Origin: Sphingomonas sp. Leaf407
GTDB lineage: Bacteria > Pseudomonadota > Alphaproteobacteria > Sphingomonadales > Sphingomonadaceae
Direction of reading: 5' to 3'
Length of the DNA stretch: 64,000 nt
Assembly (NCBI RefSeq): GCF_001425385.1
Contig: NZ_LMQO01000004.1
Location: 349,300-413,299, forward strand
The notes beneath the pieces are model-generated. The model ran no database searches and was not told the origin of the DNA. It saw only the letters and a list, made by a program, of their open reading frames with translations. Each line of letters begins with the position of its first letter. The first letter of the stretch is position 1. The position numbers and the translations under genes were made by a program. This document shows positions 1-6,639 of the stretch, piece by piece.

Positions 1-2
1 CA

Positions 3-101
3 ACGATCCTGTACGATGCCGCCGGCAAGGAAGTGTGGCGCGTGGTCGGCGGCATGGACTGGGCCGGGGCGGACGCGGCGAAGCTGATCGCCGAGGCGTA
101 G
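3..101 (+). CDS. C-terminal end of a thioredoxin-fold (redoxin/TlpA-like) protein, cut by the window edge
   Basis: An open frame runs from the first bases to a TAG stop and gives 32 residues, beginning TILYDAAGKEVWRVVGG. A strand reading 'lyD..G.evwRvvG' followed by a terminal helix rich in Ala and Leu is the usual end of redoxin or TlpA-type thiol-disulfide proteins. The catalytic Cys region lies outside the window, so the family call rests only on this tail. Codon use matches the neighbours. Direction and stop are firm; the function is a guess from a short fragment. Confidence 0.5.
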   Translation, partial: TILYDAAGKEVWRVVGGMDWAGADAAKLIAEA

Positions 102-113
102 CGAAGCGTATTG

Positions 114-224
114 CTCCCCTCCCTGGACAAGGGAGGAGTTGGGGATGGGTCGGCATGGGGCGTGCGCTACGTTCCCTCGCGGGCCTACCCACCCCCGGCC
201 CCTCCCTTCCAGAGAGGGGAGGGG
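114..224. repeat. GC-rich intergenic palindromic element (family C copy 1)
   Basis: Two arms of about 40 bases are near reverse complements: the left arm reads CTCCCCTCCCTGGACAAGGG and continues into a GGGTCGGC block; the right arm is its mirror (CCTACCCACCCCCGGCCCCT). Related copies sit at 28899-29008 and 59028-59123. It lies between two convergent genes, so it may also act as a terminator. This copy is the most diverged of the three. Confidence 0.7.
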
Positions 225-226
225 TT

Positions 227-565
227 CTACTCCCGGTCGGGTGCTGCCCCGGCCTGCGGGATTTCGGGGGCGGCACCGGGCGAACCTTCGTCGAAATCCT
301 CGCCTGCCGCGCCGCCGCCCGCGCCCATGCCGCTGCCGTGCGCTTCGCCGTTGGGCGCGATCCATGCGCGGCGGCCGTTGTCGGGCGGCAGGTCGCGGCC
401 ATCCTGCGCGTTCAGCGACGGTGCGGGGCCGGCGTCGGCGCGGGCCTGATCGGCATCGCGCGTCCGGTCATATTCCTGCCCGGTGCGCCCGTCGGGCCGG
501 TCGAAGGCGTTGTGGGGTCGGGTCCGTTCGGGATCGACGGCGGGATGTGCGGGGGTGTCGGCCAT
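227..565 (-). CDS. small hydrophilic protein of unknown function (112 aa)
   Basis: I do not recognise this protein. The start is the ATG at 563-565, preceded at good spacing by GAGGAGAG. A longer upstream frame exists but has no such site. The 112-residue product is polar and low in complexity, rich in Asp, Arg, Ala, Pro and Gly, with no membrane segment, signal peptide or cysteine motif. The C-terminal third holds GSGMGAGGGAAGEDFDEG, which looks disordered. It lies 47 bases downstream of the small membrane protein gene at 613-942 on the same strand and may be cotranscribed with it. Confidence 0.55.
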   Translation of the reverse strand: MADTPAHPAVDPERTRPHNAFDRPDGRTGQEYDRTRDADQARADAGPAPSLNAQDGRDLPPDNGRRAWIAPNGEAHGSGMGAGGGAAGEDFDEGSPGAAPEIPQAGAAPDRE

Positions 566-612
566 GGAAACTCTCCTCAGGCGATCAACCGCTCGGGAGC
601 GGGCGACGTTCC

Positions 613-942
613 CTATTCGGTCGCGGCTGGCTTGCGTTCCAGCCGGTTGCGGACGCGCAGTCCGACGAACAGCATCGTCGGCCAGAACATGGTGTTGACG
701 ATGTCGAGCGAGGTATCGCCCCAGCGCCATGACCCATAATGCAGCCGGTCGAGCAGTTCGTTGCTGAATTCCGCCAGCGCCACGACCAGCAACGGGACCG
801 GCGTCGACAACCGCCGTCCGGTAATGACGCGGGTGGCGAGCAGCACCGCCATGCCGGCATGGACGTGCAGCAGGCTGTCGGCCATGCCGGTGCCGTCGCC
901 GATCTCGTGGATCAACTGGGCGTAGAGCGCGGGAATATCCAT
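613..942 (-). CDS. small predicted inner-membrane protein of unknown function (109 aa)
   Basis: The 109 residues contain three hydrophobic stretches: around residues 20-40 (HVHAGMAVLLATRVI), 45-60 (STPVPLLVVALAEF) and 82-98 (TMFWPTMLFVGLRV). A basic tail follows, as expected for a small multi-pass membrane protein. Two conserved-looking polar patches, HVHAG and NELLDRLHYGSWRWGDTSLD, sit between the helices and resemble small membrane proteins with a VanZ-like look, though I cannot place the family. The ribosome site before the ATG at 940-942 is weak. It is followed on the same strand by the 112-residue unknown protein. Confidence 0.6.
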   Translation of the reverse strand: MDIPALYAQLIHEIGDGTGMADSLLHVHAGMAVLLATRVITGRRLSTPVPLLVVALAEFSNELLDRLHYGSWRWGDTSLDIVNTMFWPTMLFVGLRVRNRLERKPAATE

Positions 943-1061
943 GGCATGCGACGTTGGCGCAGCCGGGCCTTGCCCTCAAGCGGAAAGCGATGGGCGGGAA
1001 CCGAATTTGCTGCAGTGCAGAAGGGCCGTTGCGCCCATTTTGCCGCAACCATACGAAAGCA

Positions 1062-1091
1062 TTGAACTTTCCCGGCACCGCGCGGTAGCAT
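1062..1091 (+). promoter_or_regulatory. candidate sigma-70 type promoter for the Gfo/Idh oxidoreductase gene
   Basis: TTGAAC at 1062-1067 and TAGCAT at 1086-1091 are separated by 18 bases. That would place transcription start near 1098, ahead of AGGAGGG at about 1109 and the ATG at 1124. The match is moderate and untested. Confidence 0.35.
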
Positions 1092-1123
1092 GGCTGACAA
1101 CGCGGTCAGGAGGGATACGGGCG

Positions 1124-2227
1124 ATGACGATCGAACGCCGGGACGTGCTGCGATCGGCGGCGATGCTGGGGCTGGGACTCGCCGCCCCCGCGATCGGGCA
1201 GCCGACCCGCAAGCTCGGCTATGCGATCGTCGGCCTTGGCTATTATGGCCTCGGCGTCATCATCCCGCAGTTCGCGAAGTGCGCGCACAGCCGGCTGGCG
1301 GCGGTGGTCAGCGGCGACCGCGCCAAGGCCGAACGGGTCGCGCGCGAACACGGCTTGTCGCCCAAATCGATCTATTCCTACGCGAATTTCGACAGCATCC
1401 GCGACAACCCGGACGTCGACATCGTCTATGTCTGCCTGCCCAACGGGTTGCACGCCGAATACACCATCCGCGCGGCGCGGGCGGGCAAGCATGTGTTGTG
1501 CGAGAAGCCGATGGCGGTATCGGTTGCCGAAGGACAGGCGATGATCGCCGCGTGCAAGGCGGCGAACCGCAAGCTGATGATCGGCTATCGCTGCCATTTC
1601 GAACCGTTCAACCGCGAGGCGATGCGGCTGGCGCGGAGCGGTGCGGCGGGCAAGATCCGGTTCGTCCGGTCGGAACATGGCTTCGTGCAGGGCGATCCCG
1701 GCGCGTGGCGGCTGAAACGCGCGCTGTCGGGCGGCGGCTCGCTGATGGACATGGGGGTCTATAGTTTGCAGGCGGCGCGCTACATGACCGGCGAGGAACC
1801 GGTCGCCGTCACCGCGCGCGAATCGACCGACCGGCGCGATCCGCGCTTTGCCGAGGTCGAGGACATGATCGACTGGACGCTCGAATTTCCGTCGGGCGCG
1901 ATCGCGGGCTGCCTGTCGATGTACAGCGCCAACCAGAACCGCATCCTGTTGATGGGCGACAAGGGCCGGATCGAGCTGGAGCCGGCCACCCGCTATGACG
2001 GCAACCGGATGTGGACCGGCCGCGACGGGCGCGAGCGCGAGGTGACGCCGCCGGACGCGCAGGCGAACCAGTTCGCGGGGCAGCTCGACCATCTCGCCGA
2101 CTGTGCGGTGAGCGGTCGCGAGCCGATCGTGTCGGGCGAGGAAGGGTTGCGCGACATGGCGATCATCAAGGCGATCTATCGATCGGCGCGCGAGGGGCGG
2201 ACCGTGCGGCTGGAGCGCGGGGCATGA
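1124..2227 (+). CDS. Gfo/Idh/MocA family oxidoreductase with a Tat signal (GFOR-like)
   Basis: This 367-residue protein is an NAD(P)-dependent sugar or polyol oxidoreductase, probably acting in the periplasm. The start ATG at 1124 follows a strong AGGAGGG site. The N-terminus carries a twin-arginine signal (RRDVLRSAAMLGLG). After it come a Rossmann fold with GLGYYGLG and the family hallmark CEKPMAV with the catalytic-site Lys. The C-terminal half is the substrate domain. Tat export with tightly held cofactor is the pattern of Zymomonas glucose-fructose oxidoreductase, so a GFOR-like role is likely, but the substrate is not readable. The stop overlaps the start of the cupin gene by four bases, pointing to an operon. 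Confidence 0.85.
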   Translation: MTIERRDVLRSAAMLGLGLAAPAIGQPTRKLGYAIVGLGYYGLGVIIPQFAKCAHSRLAAVVSGDRAKAERVAREHGLSPKSIYSYANFDSIRDNPDVDIVYVCLPNGLHAEYTIRAARAGKHVLCEKPMAVSVAEGQAMIAACKAANRKLMIGYRCHFEPFNREAMRLARSGAAGKIRFVRSEHGFVQGDPGAWRLKRALSGGGSLMDMGVYSLQAARYMTGEEPVAVTARESTDRRDPRFAEVEDMIDWTLEFPSGAIAGCLSMYSANQNRILLMGDKGRIELEPATRYDGNRMWTGRDGREREVTPPDAQANQFAGQLDHLADCAVSGREPIVSGEEGLRDMAIIKAIYRSAREGRTVRLERGA

Positions 2228-2676
2228 TCGGCGCGTTGTTGCTGGGCGTCGTCATCGCGCAGGCGGCCCCCGCCCCCACGCCATTCGCGGACCAGCGGAC
2301 GATCGACACCGCCATCGCCGACATGCGCGCCGAGATGCGGCGCAGCGGCAGCGGTTTCGCCTATCGCCCGCTGGTCGAAGACGGGCGCAGCGTCGCGGCG
2401 ATCGAGGTATGGGGGCGGCCGGGCAAACCGGCGGTCCACCCGGATGCGGCGGAATATGCGATCGTCCTCGACGGTACGGGGACATTGGTGTCGGGCGGCA
2501 CGATGGCCGATCCTACGAAAAGCGCGCCCGGACTGGTCGAGGGCAGCCGGATCGAGGGCGGCATCACCCGGCGGCTCGCCAAGGGCGACGTGATGTTGAT
2601 CCCCGCCGGCGTGCCGCACTGGTTCGGCGTGACCGGCGACCGGCTGGTGCTGCTGGGGATGAAGCTGGGGCGGTAG
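2224..2676 (+). CDS. secreted single-domain cupin protein
   Basis: The 150-residue product starts at the ATG overlapping the preceding TGA. It opens with a short hydrophobic signal-like stretch (MIGALLLGVVIAQAAPA). The cupin barrel shows its two usual motifs: a first region around HPDAAEYAIVLDGTG and a second around GDVMLIPAGVPHWFGV. The His and Glu ligands expected for a metal are only partly present. Translational coupling to the Tat-exported oxidoreductase suggests both act on a sugar or sugar acid in the periplasm. Isomerase, dioxygenase or pure binding roles cannot be told apart. Confidence 0.75.
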   Translation: MIGALLLGVVIAQAAPAPTPFADQRTIDTAIADMRAEMRRSGSGFAYRPLVEDGRSVAAIEVWGRPGKPAVHPDAAEYAIVLDGTGTLVSGGTMADPTKSAPGLVEGSRIEGGITRRLAKGDVMLIPAGVPHWFGVTGDRLVLLGMKLGR

Positions 2677-2705
2677 GGTTCGATTCCGCCCCAAAACACA
2701 CGTCA

Positions 2706-2780
2706 TCCCAGCGAAGGCTGGGATCTCCCAGGGCTGATGCGCGACAGGAGCCGCTGGAGGCCCCAGCCTTCGCTGGGGCG
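2706..2780. repeat. REP-like double hairpin between convergent genes (family A)
   Basis: CCCAGCGAAGGCTGGG at 2707-2722 folds on itself, and CCCCAGCCTTCGCTGGGG at 2761-2778 is its inverted partner. Together they form two hairpins or one long cruciform between the cupin and cobA stops. A related unit is at 59151-59177. The location suits a bidirectional terminator or a REP/BIME-type dispersed repeat. Confidence 0.65.
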
Positions 2781-2806
2781 ACGTTTCCGTGCAGGCGAAT
2801 TGAACG

Positions 2807-3595
2807 CTAACCAGCCACGACGACCGCCCGGCCGGCGTCGGCCGGCGCTTCCGCCGCGAGCGTCGCGCGGACCGCTTCGCCGACGATCAGCATCGCCGGA
2901 TCGTGCGCGCTGATCGCCTCGACCAGAAAGGCGAGCGACGACAGGCGGCCACGGATGATCCGTTCGGTCGGCAGCGAGGCGTTGACCACCACCAGCACCG
3001 GAGTGTCGGGTGCGCGCCCGGCGGCGATCAGTTGCTGCATTACCGTCTGCGCGGCGGCGCGGCCCATATAGACGGCCAGCGTCGTGTCGGGCGCGGCCAG
3101 CGTCGCCCAGTCGAGGTCGAGCGGCTCGCCCGCCTTCGCATGCGCCGTCACGAGCGTGAGGCGACGGGCGCACCCGCGCAGCGTCAGCGTGGCCCCGGCC
3201 GAGGCGGCGGCCGCGCTGGCGGCGGTGACGCCGGGGCAGATGCGGACCGCGATCCCCGCGGCGGTGCAGGCCGCCAGTTCCTCGGCGGTGCGGCCGAAGA
3301 TCGCCGGATCGCCGCCCTTCAGCCGGACGACGCGCTTGCCGGCAAGCGCCGCCGCGACGATCAGCCGGTCGATCGTCCCCTGATCCTTCGAATGGCGGCC
3401 CGAGCGTTTGCCGACGCTGATCCGGTCGGTGGCGGCGGGAATCAGGTCGAGCACGCCCGGCCCCACCAGCGCGTCGTGGAACACCACGTCGGCGGTGGCG
3501 ATCAGCCGCGCCGCCTTGCGCGTCAGCAGGTCGGGGTCGCCGGGGCCGGCACCGACCAGCCAGACGCTGCCGGCGGGGAAATCGTCATGCGGCAT
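2807..3595 (-). CDS. cobA: uroporphyrinogen-III C-methyltransferase (siroheme synthesis)
   Basis: This 262-residue SUMT adds two methyl groups from S-adenosylmethionine to uroporphyrinogen III to give precorrin-2, the precursor of siroheme. The N-terminal glycine-rich loop VGAGPGDPDLLT, the VVRLKGGDPAIFGR segment and PGVTAASAAAA are the classic tetrapyrrole-methylase motifs. There is no CysG-type dehydrogenase domain, so oxidation and iron insertion must be encoded elsewhere. The ATG at 3593-3595 lies inside the end of nasA (11-base overlap). The gene closes the nitrate operon, which fits because NirB needs siroheme. Confidence 0.9.
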   Translation of the reverse strand: MPHDDFPAGSVWLVGAGPGDPDLLTRKAARLIATADVVFHDALVGPGVLDLIPAATDRISVGKRSGRHSKDQGTIDRLIVAAALAGKRVVRLKGGDPAIFGRTAEELAACTAAGIAVRICPGVTAASAAAASAGATLTLRGCARRLTLVTAHAKAGEPLDLDWATLAAPDTTLAVYMGRAAAQTVMQQLIAAGRAPDTPVLVVVNASLPTERIIRGRLSSLAFLVEAISAHDPAMLIVGEAVRATLAAEAPADAGRAVVVAG

Positions 3596-6227
3596 GGGTG
3601 TTCTCCGTGGACAGGATGCGGGCGAGCGCGGGGCGGCACGATCCGCAATTGGTGCCGGCGCCGATCGCCGCGCCGATCGCGGAAACGTCGGCAAGCTGCC
3701 GGTCGCGGATCGCGGCGACGATGGTGCGCAGGCCGAGGTCGAAGCAGCTACACACGATCGGCCCGCGATCGACCTGCACGCCGGGCGCGCGGCCGGCGAG
3801 GACGGTCGGCGCGACCTGGGGTGCGGCAAGCTGGTCGATCAGCCAGTCGCGCGTCGGCAATTCGCCGGTTTCGGTCAGGAACAGCGCGGCGACCAGCCGG
3901 CCGTCGTTCAGCACCGCCACCCGCCGCGTGCCGCGCGCGGCGTCGATCGCCTCGATCCGCTCGCCGGCGGGCAGGCAGCCATCGAGCCGCAGCGGATCGC
4001 CGTCGCCCGCCAGTTCCCACAGGCTGCCCGCCGGCACCGTCACCCGCGTCGCCCACAGGCAGTCGGGTCGGCGCGCCGGATCGCCGGTCACGATCAGGAA
4101 GCCGCGCCAGCGGGTGGCGACGGCGGCGACGCTCGCCGGGGTCGATTTGAAGCCGGGCTGGCCCGACACCGGATCGACGAGCGGACGCGGCAACAGCCCG
4201 GTACGCCCGCCGCTCGACGTCTGGTCGGTCCAGTGGATCGGCACGAACAGTTCGCCCACGCGCTGCGCATCGGTGACGCGCGCGCGGTAGAGGCTGTCGC
4301 CCTGCGGGGTCGCCACGCGGGCGAGGCCGCCGTCGACGATGCCGAGCCGGTCGGCGTCCGCCGGATGGACCTCGACCAGCGGTTCCTCGCGGTGGCGAGC
4401 GAGCTTGGGCGCGAGGCCAGTGCGGGTCATGGTGTGCCACTGATCGCGATAGCGGCCGGTGTTGAGCGTCAGCGGCCAGTCCCTGAGTGGTGCGGGCAGC
4501 GGCTTCTGCACCGCCGGCACCAGCCGGGCGCGGCCGTCGGGCGTGGAGAAGCGACCATCAGCGAACGGCGTGCCGCCCCAGCGGAACGGCGTCATCGCGT
4601 CATAGGCGGCGTTGCCGCCATTGGCGCGGCCGGGCAGCGCGAACAGGCGCGCGCCATCGTTCTGATAGGTCGACAGGCGGACATGCTCGCGCCAGATGTC
4701 GGCGGGGCGATCATAGGCGAAGGCGGTCTTCCAGCCCATGCGCCGCGCCACTTCCTTGACGATCCACCAGTCGGGCTTCGCCTCGCCCGGCAAGGGGAAG
4801 ATCGCGCGCTGGCGGCTGACGGTGCGGTCCGAATTGGTGACGGTGCCGTCCTTTTCGCCCCATGCGGCGGCGGGCAGGCGGACATGGGCGAAGGCCCCGG
4901 TATCGGTATCGGCCATCACGTCGCTGACCACCACGAACGGACAGCCGGCCAGGGCCTCGCGCACGCGGGTGGCGTCGGGCATCGACACGGCGGGGTTGGT
5001 CGCCATCACCCACAGCGCCTTGATCCGGCCGTTGCCCAGCTCGCGGAACAGGTCGACCGCCTTCAGCCCGGGCTTGGTCGCGATGGTCGGCGAGGCCCAG
5101 AAGCGCTGGACGCGGGCGCGGTTGTCCTCGGCGAAGTCCATGTGCGCGGCGAGCGTCGAGGCGAGTCCGCCGACCTCGCGTCCGCCCATCGCATTGGGCT
5201 GTCCGGTGATCGAGAAGGGCTGGGCGCCGGGCTTGCCGATGCGGCCGGTGGCGAGATGGACGTTGAGAATGGCGTTGACCTGATCGGTGCCGGCCAGCGC
5301 TTGGTTCACGCCTTGGCTGAACATCGTGACGGTGCGCGGGGTGGCGGCGAACAGCTCGTAGAAGCGGCGCAGGTCGGCGACGGGCAGGTCGCAGGTGCGC
5401 GCGACCGACCACAGGTCGCTGCCCGCGCCGGTACGCTCCCAGAAATCGCCGGGCAGGCTGAGGTGATCGGCGACGAAATCCTGATCCAGCACGCCCGCGT
5501 CGCGGCACCAGTGGAGCAGCCCGTTCATCAGCGCGACGTCGCTGCCCGGACGGATGGCGAGGTGGAGATCGGCCTCGTCCGCCGTTTCGGTGCGGCGCGG
5601 ATCAATGACGACCAGCTTCGCGCCCGCGTCGCACCGTGCGCGAATCCGCTGATAGACGATCGGGTGGCACCATGCGGTGTTGGATCCGACCAGTACGATC
5701 AGGTCGGCGGCGTCGATGTCGTCGTACGAGGCGGGAACGATGTCCTCGCCGAACGCGCGGGTGTGGCCGGCGACCGCGCTCGACATGCACAGCCGCGAAT
5801 TGGTGTCGATGTTGGCCGAACCGATGAAGCCCTTCATCAGCTTGTTGGCGACGTAATAATCCTCGGTCAGCAACTGGCCCGAGACATAGAAGGCGACGCT
5901 GCCGGGACCATGGCGGGCGATCGTGTCCTGAAATTTGCGCGCGACGAGGTCGAGCGCCTTGTCCCAGCTTGCGTGGCGCTTGCCGATCATCGGATGCAGC
6001 AGGCGACCCTCAAGGCCGACCGTCTGGCCGAGGTGGGTGCCCTTGGAACACAGCCGGCCGTGGTTGGCGGGGTGGTCGGGATCGCCCTCGATCTGGACCG
6101 ATCGCTCGCCGGTGCGCGTGGCGACGATGCCGCAGCCGACGCCGCAATAGGCGCAGGTGGTCTTGATAGCCCTCTCACCTTCAGGGGAGAGGGTTGGGAG
6201 AGGGGCAGTCACGGGCGCTTCGGACAT
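3585..6227 (-). CDS. nasA: assimilatory nitrate reductase catalytic subunit
   Basis: An 880-residue cytoplasmic molybdopterin enzyme that reduces nitrate to nitrite. The N-terminal 4Fe-4S site is C25, C28, C32 and C60 (CAYCGVGC then RLCSKG). The body shows molybdopterin oxidoreductase and dinucleotide-binding regions, and the C-terminus carries a BFD-type 2Fe-2S domain (about 826-864, IVCSCFDLGLRT then NCGSCRP). No separate NasB-type electron donor is present. The first 20 or so residues (PLPTLSPEGERA) are not family-like: they are encoded by half of the palindromic repeat at 6169-6272, which runs across the start. No other ATG is available before the cluster, so 6227 is retained. Confidence 0.9.
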   Translation of the reverse strand: MSEAPVTAPLPTLSPEGERAIKTTCAYCGVGCGIVATRTGERSVQIEGDPDHPANHGRLCSKGTHLGQTVGLEGRLLHPMIGKRHASWDKALDLVARKFQDTIARHGPGSVAFYVSGQLLTEDYYVANKLMKGFIGSANIDTNSRLCMSSAVAGHTRAFGEDIVPASYDDIDAADLIVLVGSNTAWCHPIVYQRIRARCDAGAKLVVIDPRRTETADEADLHLAIRPGSDVALMNGLLHWCRDAGVLDQDFVADHLSLPGDFWERTGAGSDLWSVARTCDLPVADLRRFYELFAATPRTVTMFSQGVNQALAGTDQVNAILNVHLATGRIGKPGAQPFSITGQPNAMGGREVGGLASTLAAHMDFAEDNRARVQRFWASPTIATKPGLKAVDLFRELGNGRIKALWVMATNPAVSMPDATRVREALAGCPFVVVSDVMADTDTGAFAHVRLPAAAWGEKDGTVTNSDRTVSRQRAIFPLPGEAKPDWWIVKEVARRMGWKTAFAYDRPADIWREHVRLSTYQNDGARLFALPGRANGGNAAYDAMTPFRWGGTPFADGRFSTPDGRARLVPAVQKPLPAPLRDWPLTLNTGRYRDQWHTMTRTGLAPKLARHREEPLVEVHPADADRLGIVDGGLARVATPQGDSLYRARVTDAQRVGELFVPIHWTDQTSSGGRTGLLPRPLVDPVSGQPGFKSTPASVAAVATRWRGFLIVTGDPARRPDCLWATRVTVPAGSLWELAGDGDPLRLDGCLPAGERIEAIDAARGTRRVAVLNDGRLVAALFLTETGELPTRDWLIDQLAAPQVAPTVLAGRAPGVQVDRGPIVCSCFDLGLRTIVAAIRDRQLADVSAIGAAIGAGTNCGSCRPALARILSTENTHAA

Positions 6228-6272
6228 TGGACAACCCCCTCTCCCCGACCCTCTCCCCTGAAGGGGAGAGGG
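6169..6272. repeat. palindromic repeat spanning the nirD-nasA junction and the nasA start (family D)
   Basis: The left arm at 6169-6205 contains CCTTCAGGGGAGAGGG and the right arm at 6236-6272 contains CCCTCTCCCCTGAAGGGG; each is the reverse complement of the other with few changes. Together they form a roughly 100-base cruciform. The left arm lies within the nasA coding sequence and supplies residues near the N-terminus. The right arm lies between nirD and nasA. Elements of this sequence type are common in sphingomonad and other GC-rich genomes. Confidence 0.8.
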
Positions 6273-6285
6273 AGGTTGGTCGCGT

Positions 6286-6639
6286 TCACGCCGCTGCCTT
6301 CAGCGTTCCGGCGCGGCACAGCAGGACGCGGCCGCCGCTGATCCGGACCGGCACGGTCGGGGTGCAGCCCCTGTCCTCGCCCAGTGCCTCGCCGGTGCTG
6401 AGCGAGATGCGCCAGTTGTGCAGCGGACACGCCACCGCGCCGCCGTGGACGATGCCCTGCGACAACCGGCCATGCTTGTGCGGGCAGCGGTCGAGCAGCG
6501 CGAACACCTTGTCCTCGCCGGTGCGGAACACGGCGATGTCGTCGCCACCCTCGACCTGCACCGTGCGACTGCCGCGCAGCGGGATTTCATCGACCCAGCC
6601 GATGTCGAGCCATTCGCCCGCCAGAAAATCAGGGGTCAT
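6286..6639 (-). CDS. nirD: nitrite reductase (NADH) small subunit, Rieske type
   Basis: A 117-residue NirD partner of NirB. The Rieske 2Fe-2S ligands are visible: C52 and H54 in CPHKHG, and C71 and H74 in CPLHNW. That arrangement is intact, whereas some NirD proteins lack the cluster. The ATG at 6637-6639 overlaps the nirB stop by four bases, so translation is coupled and subunits would be made in step. The product is cytoplasmic. Downstream, the palindromic repeat separates it from nasA. Confidence 0.9.
   Translation of the reverse strand: MTPDFLAGEWLDIGWVDEIPLRGSRTVQVEGGDDIAVFRTGEDKVFALLDRCPHKHGRLSQGIVHGGAVACPLHNWRISLSTGEALGEDRGCTPTVPVRISGGRVLLCRAGTLKAAA

Noticed and set aside
227..1078. 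283-codon minus-strand frame running through both small genes at the start
   Set aside because: Its first two thirds lie in the wrong frame of the 109-residue membrane protein; only the last 112 codons have a ribosome site and were kept.
3408..6341. 977-codon open frame on the plus strand opposite nasA
   Set aside because: It is a GC-rich antisense shadow: Arg/Gly/Ala/His-rich, no domain, and it ends in the translated palindromic repeat (PRPSPLKGRGR-type sequence), a known source of spurious proteins.
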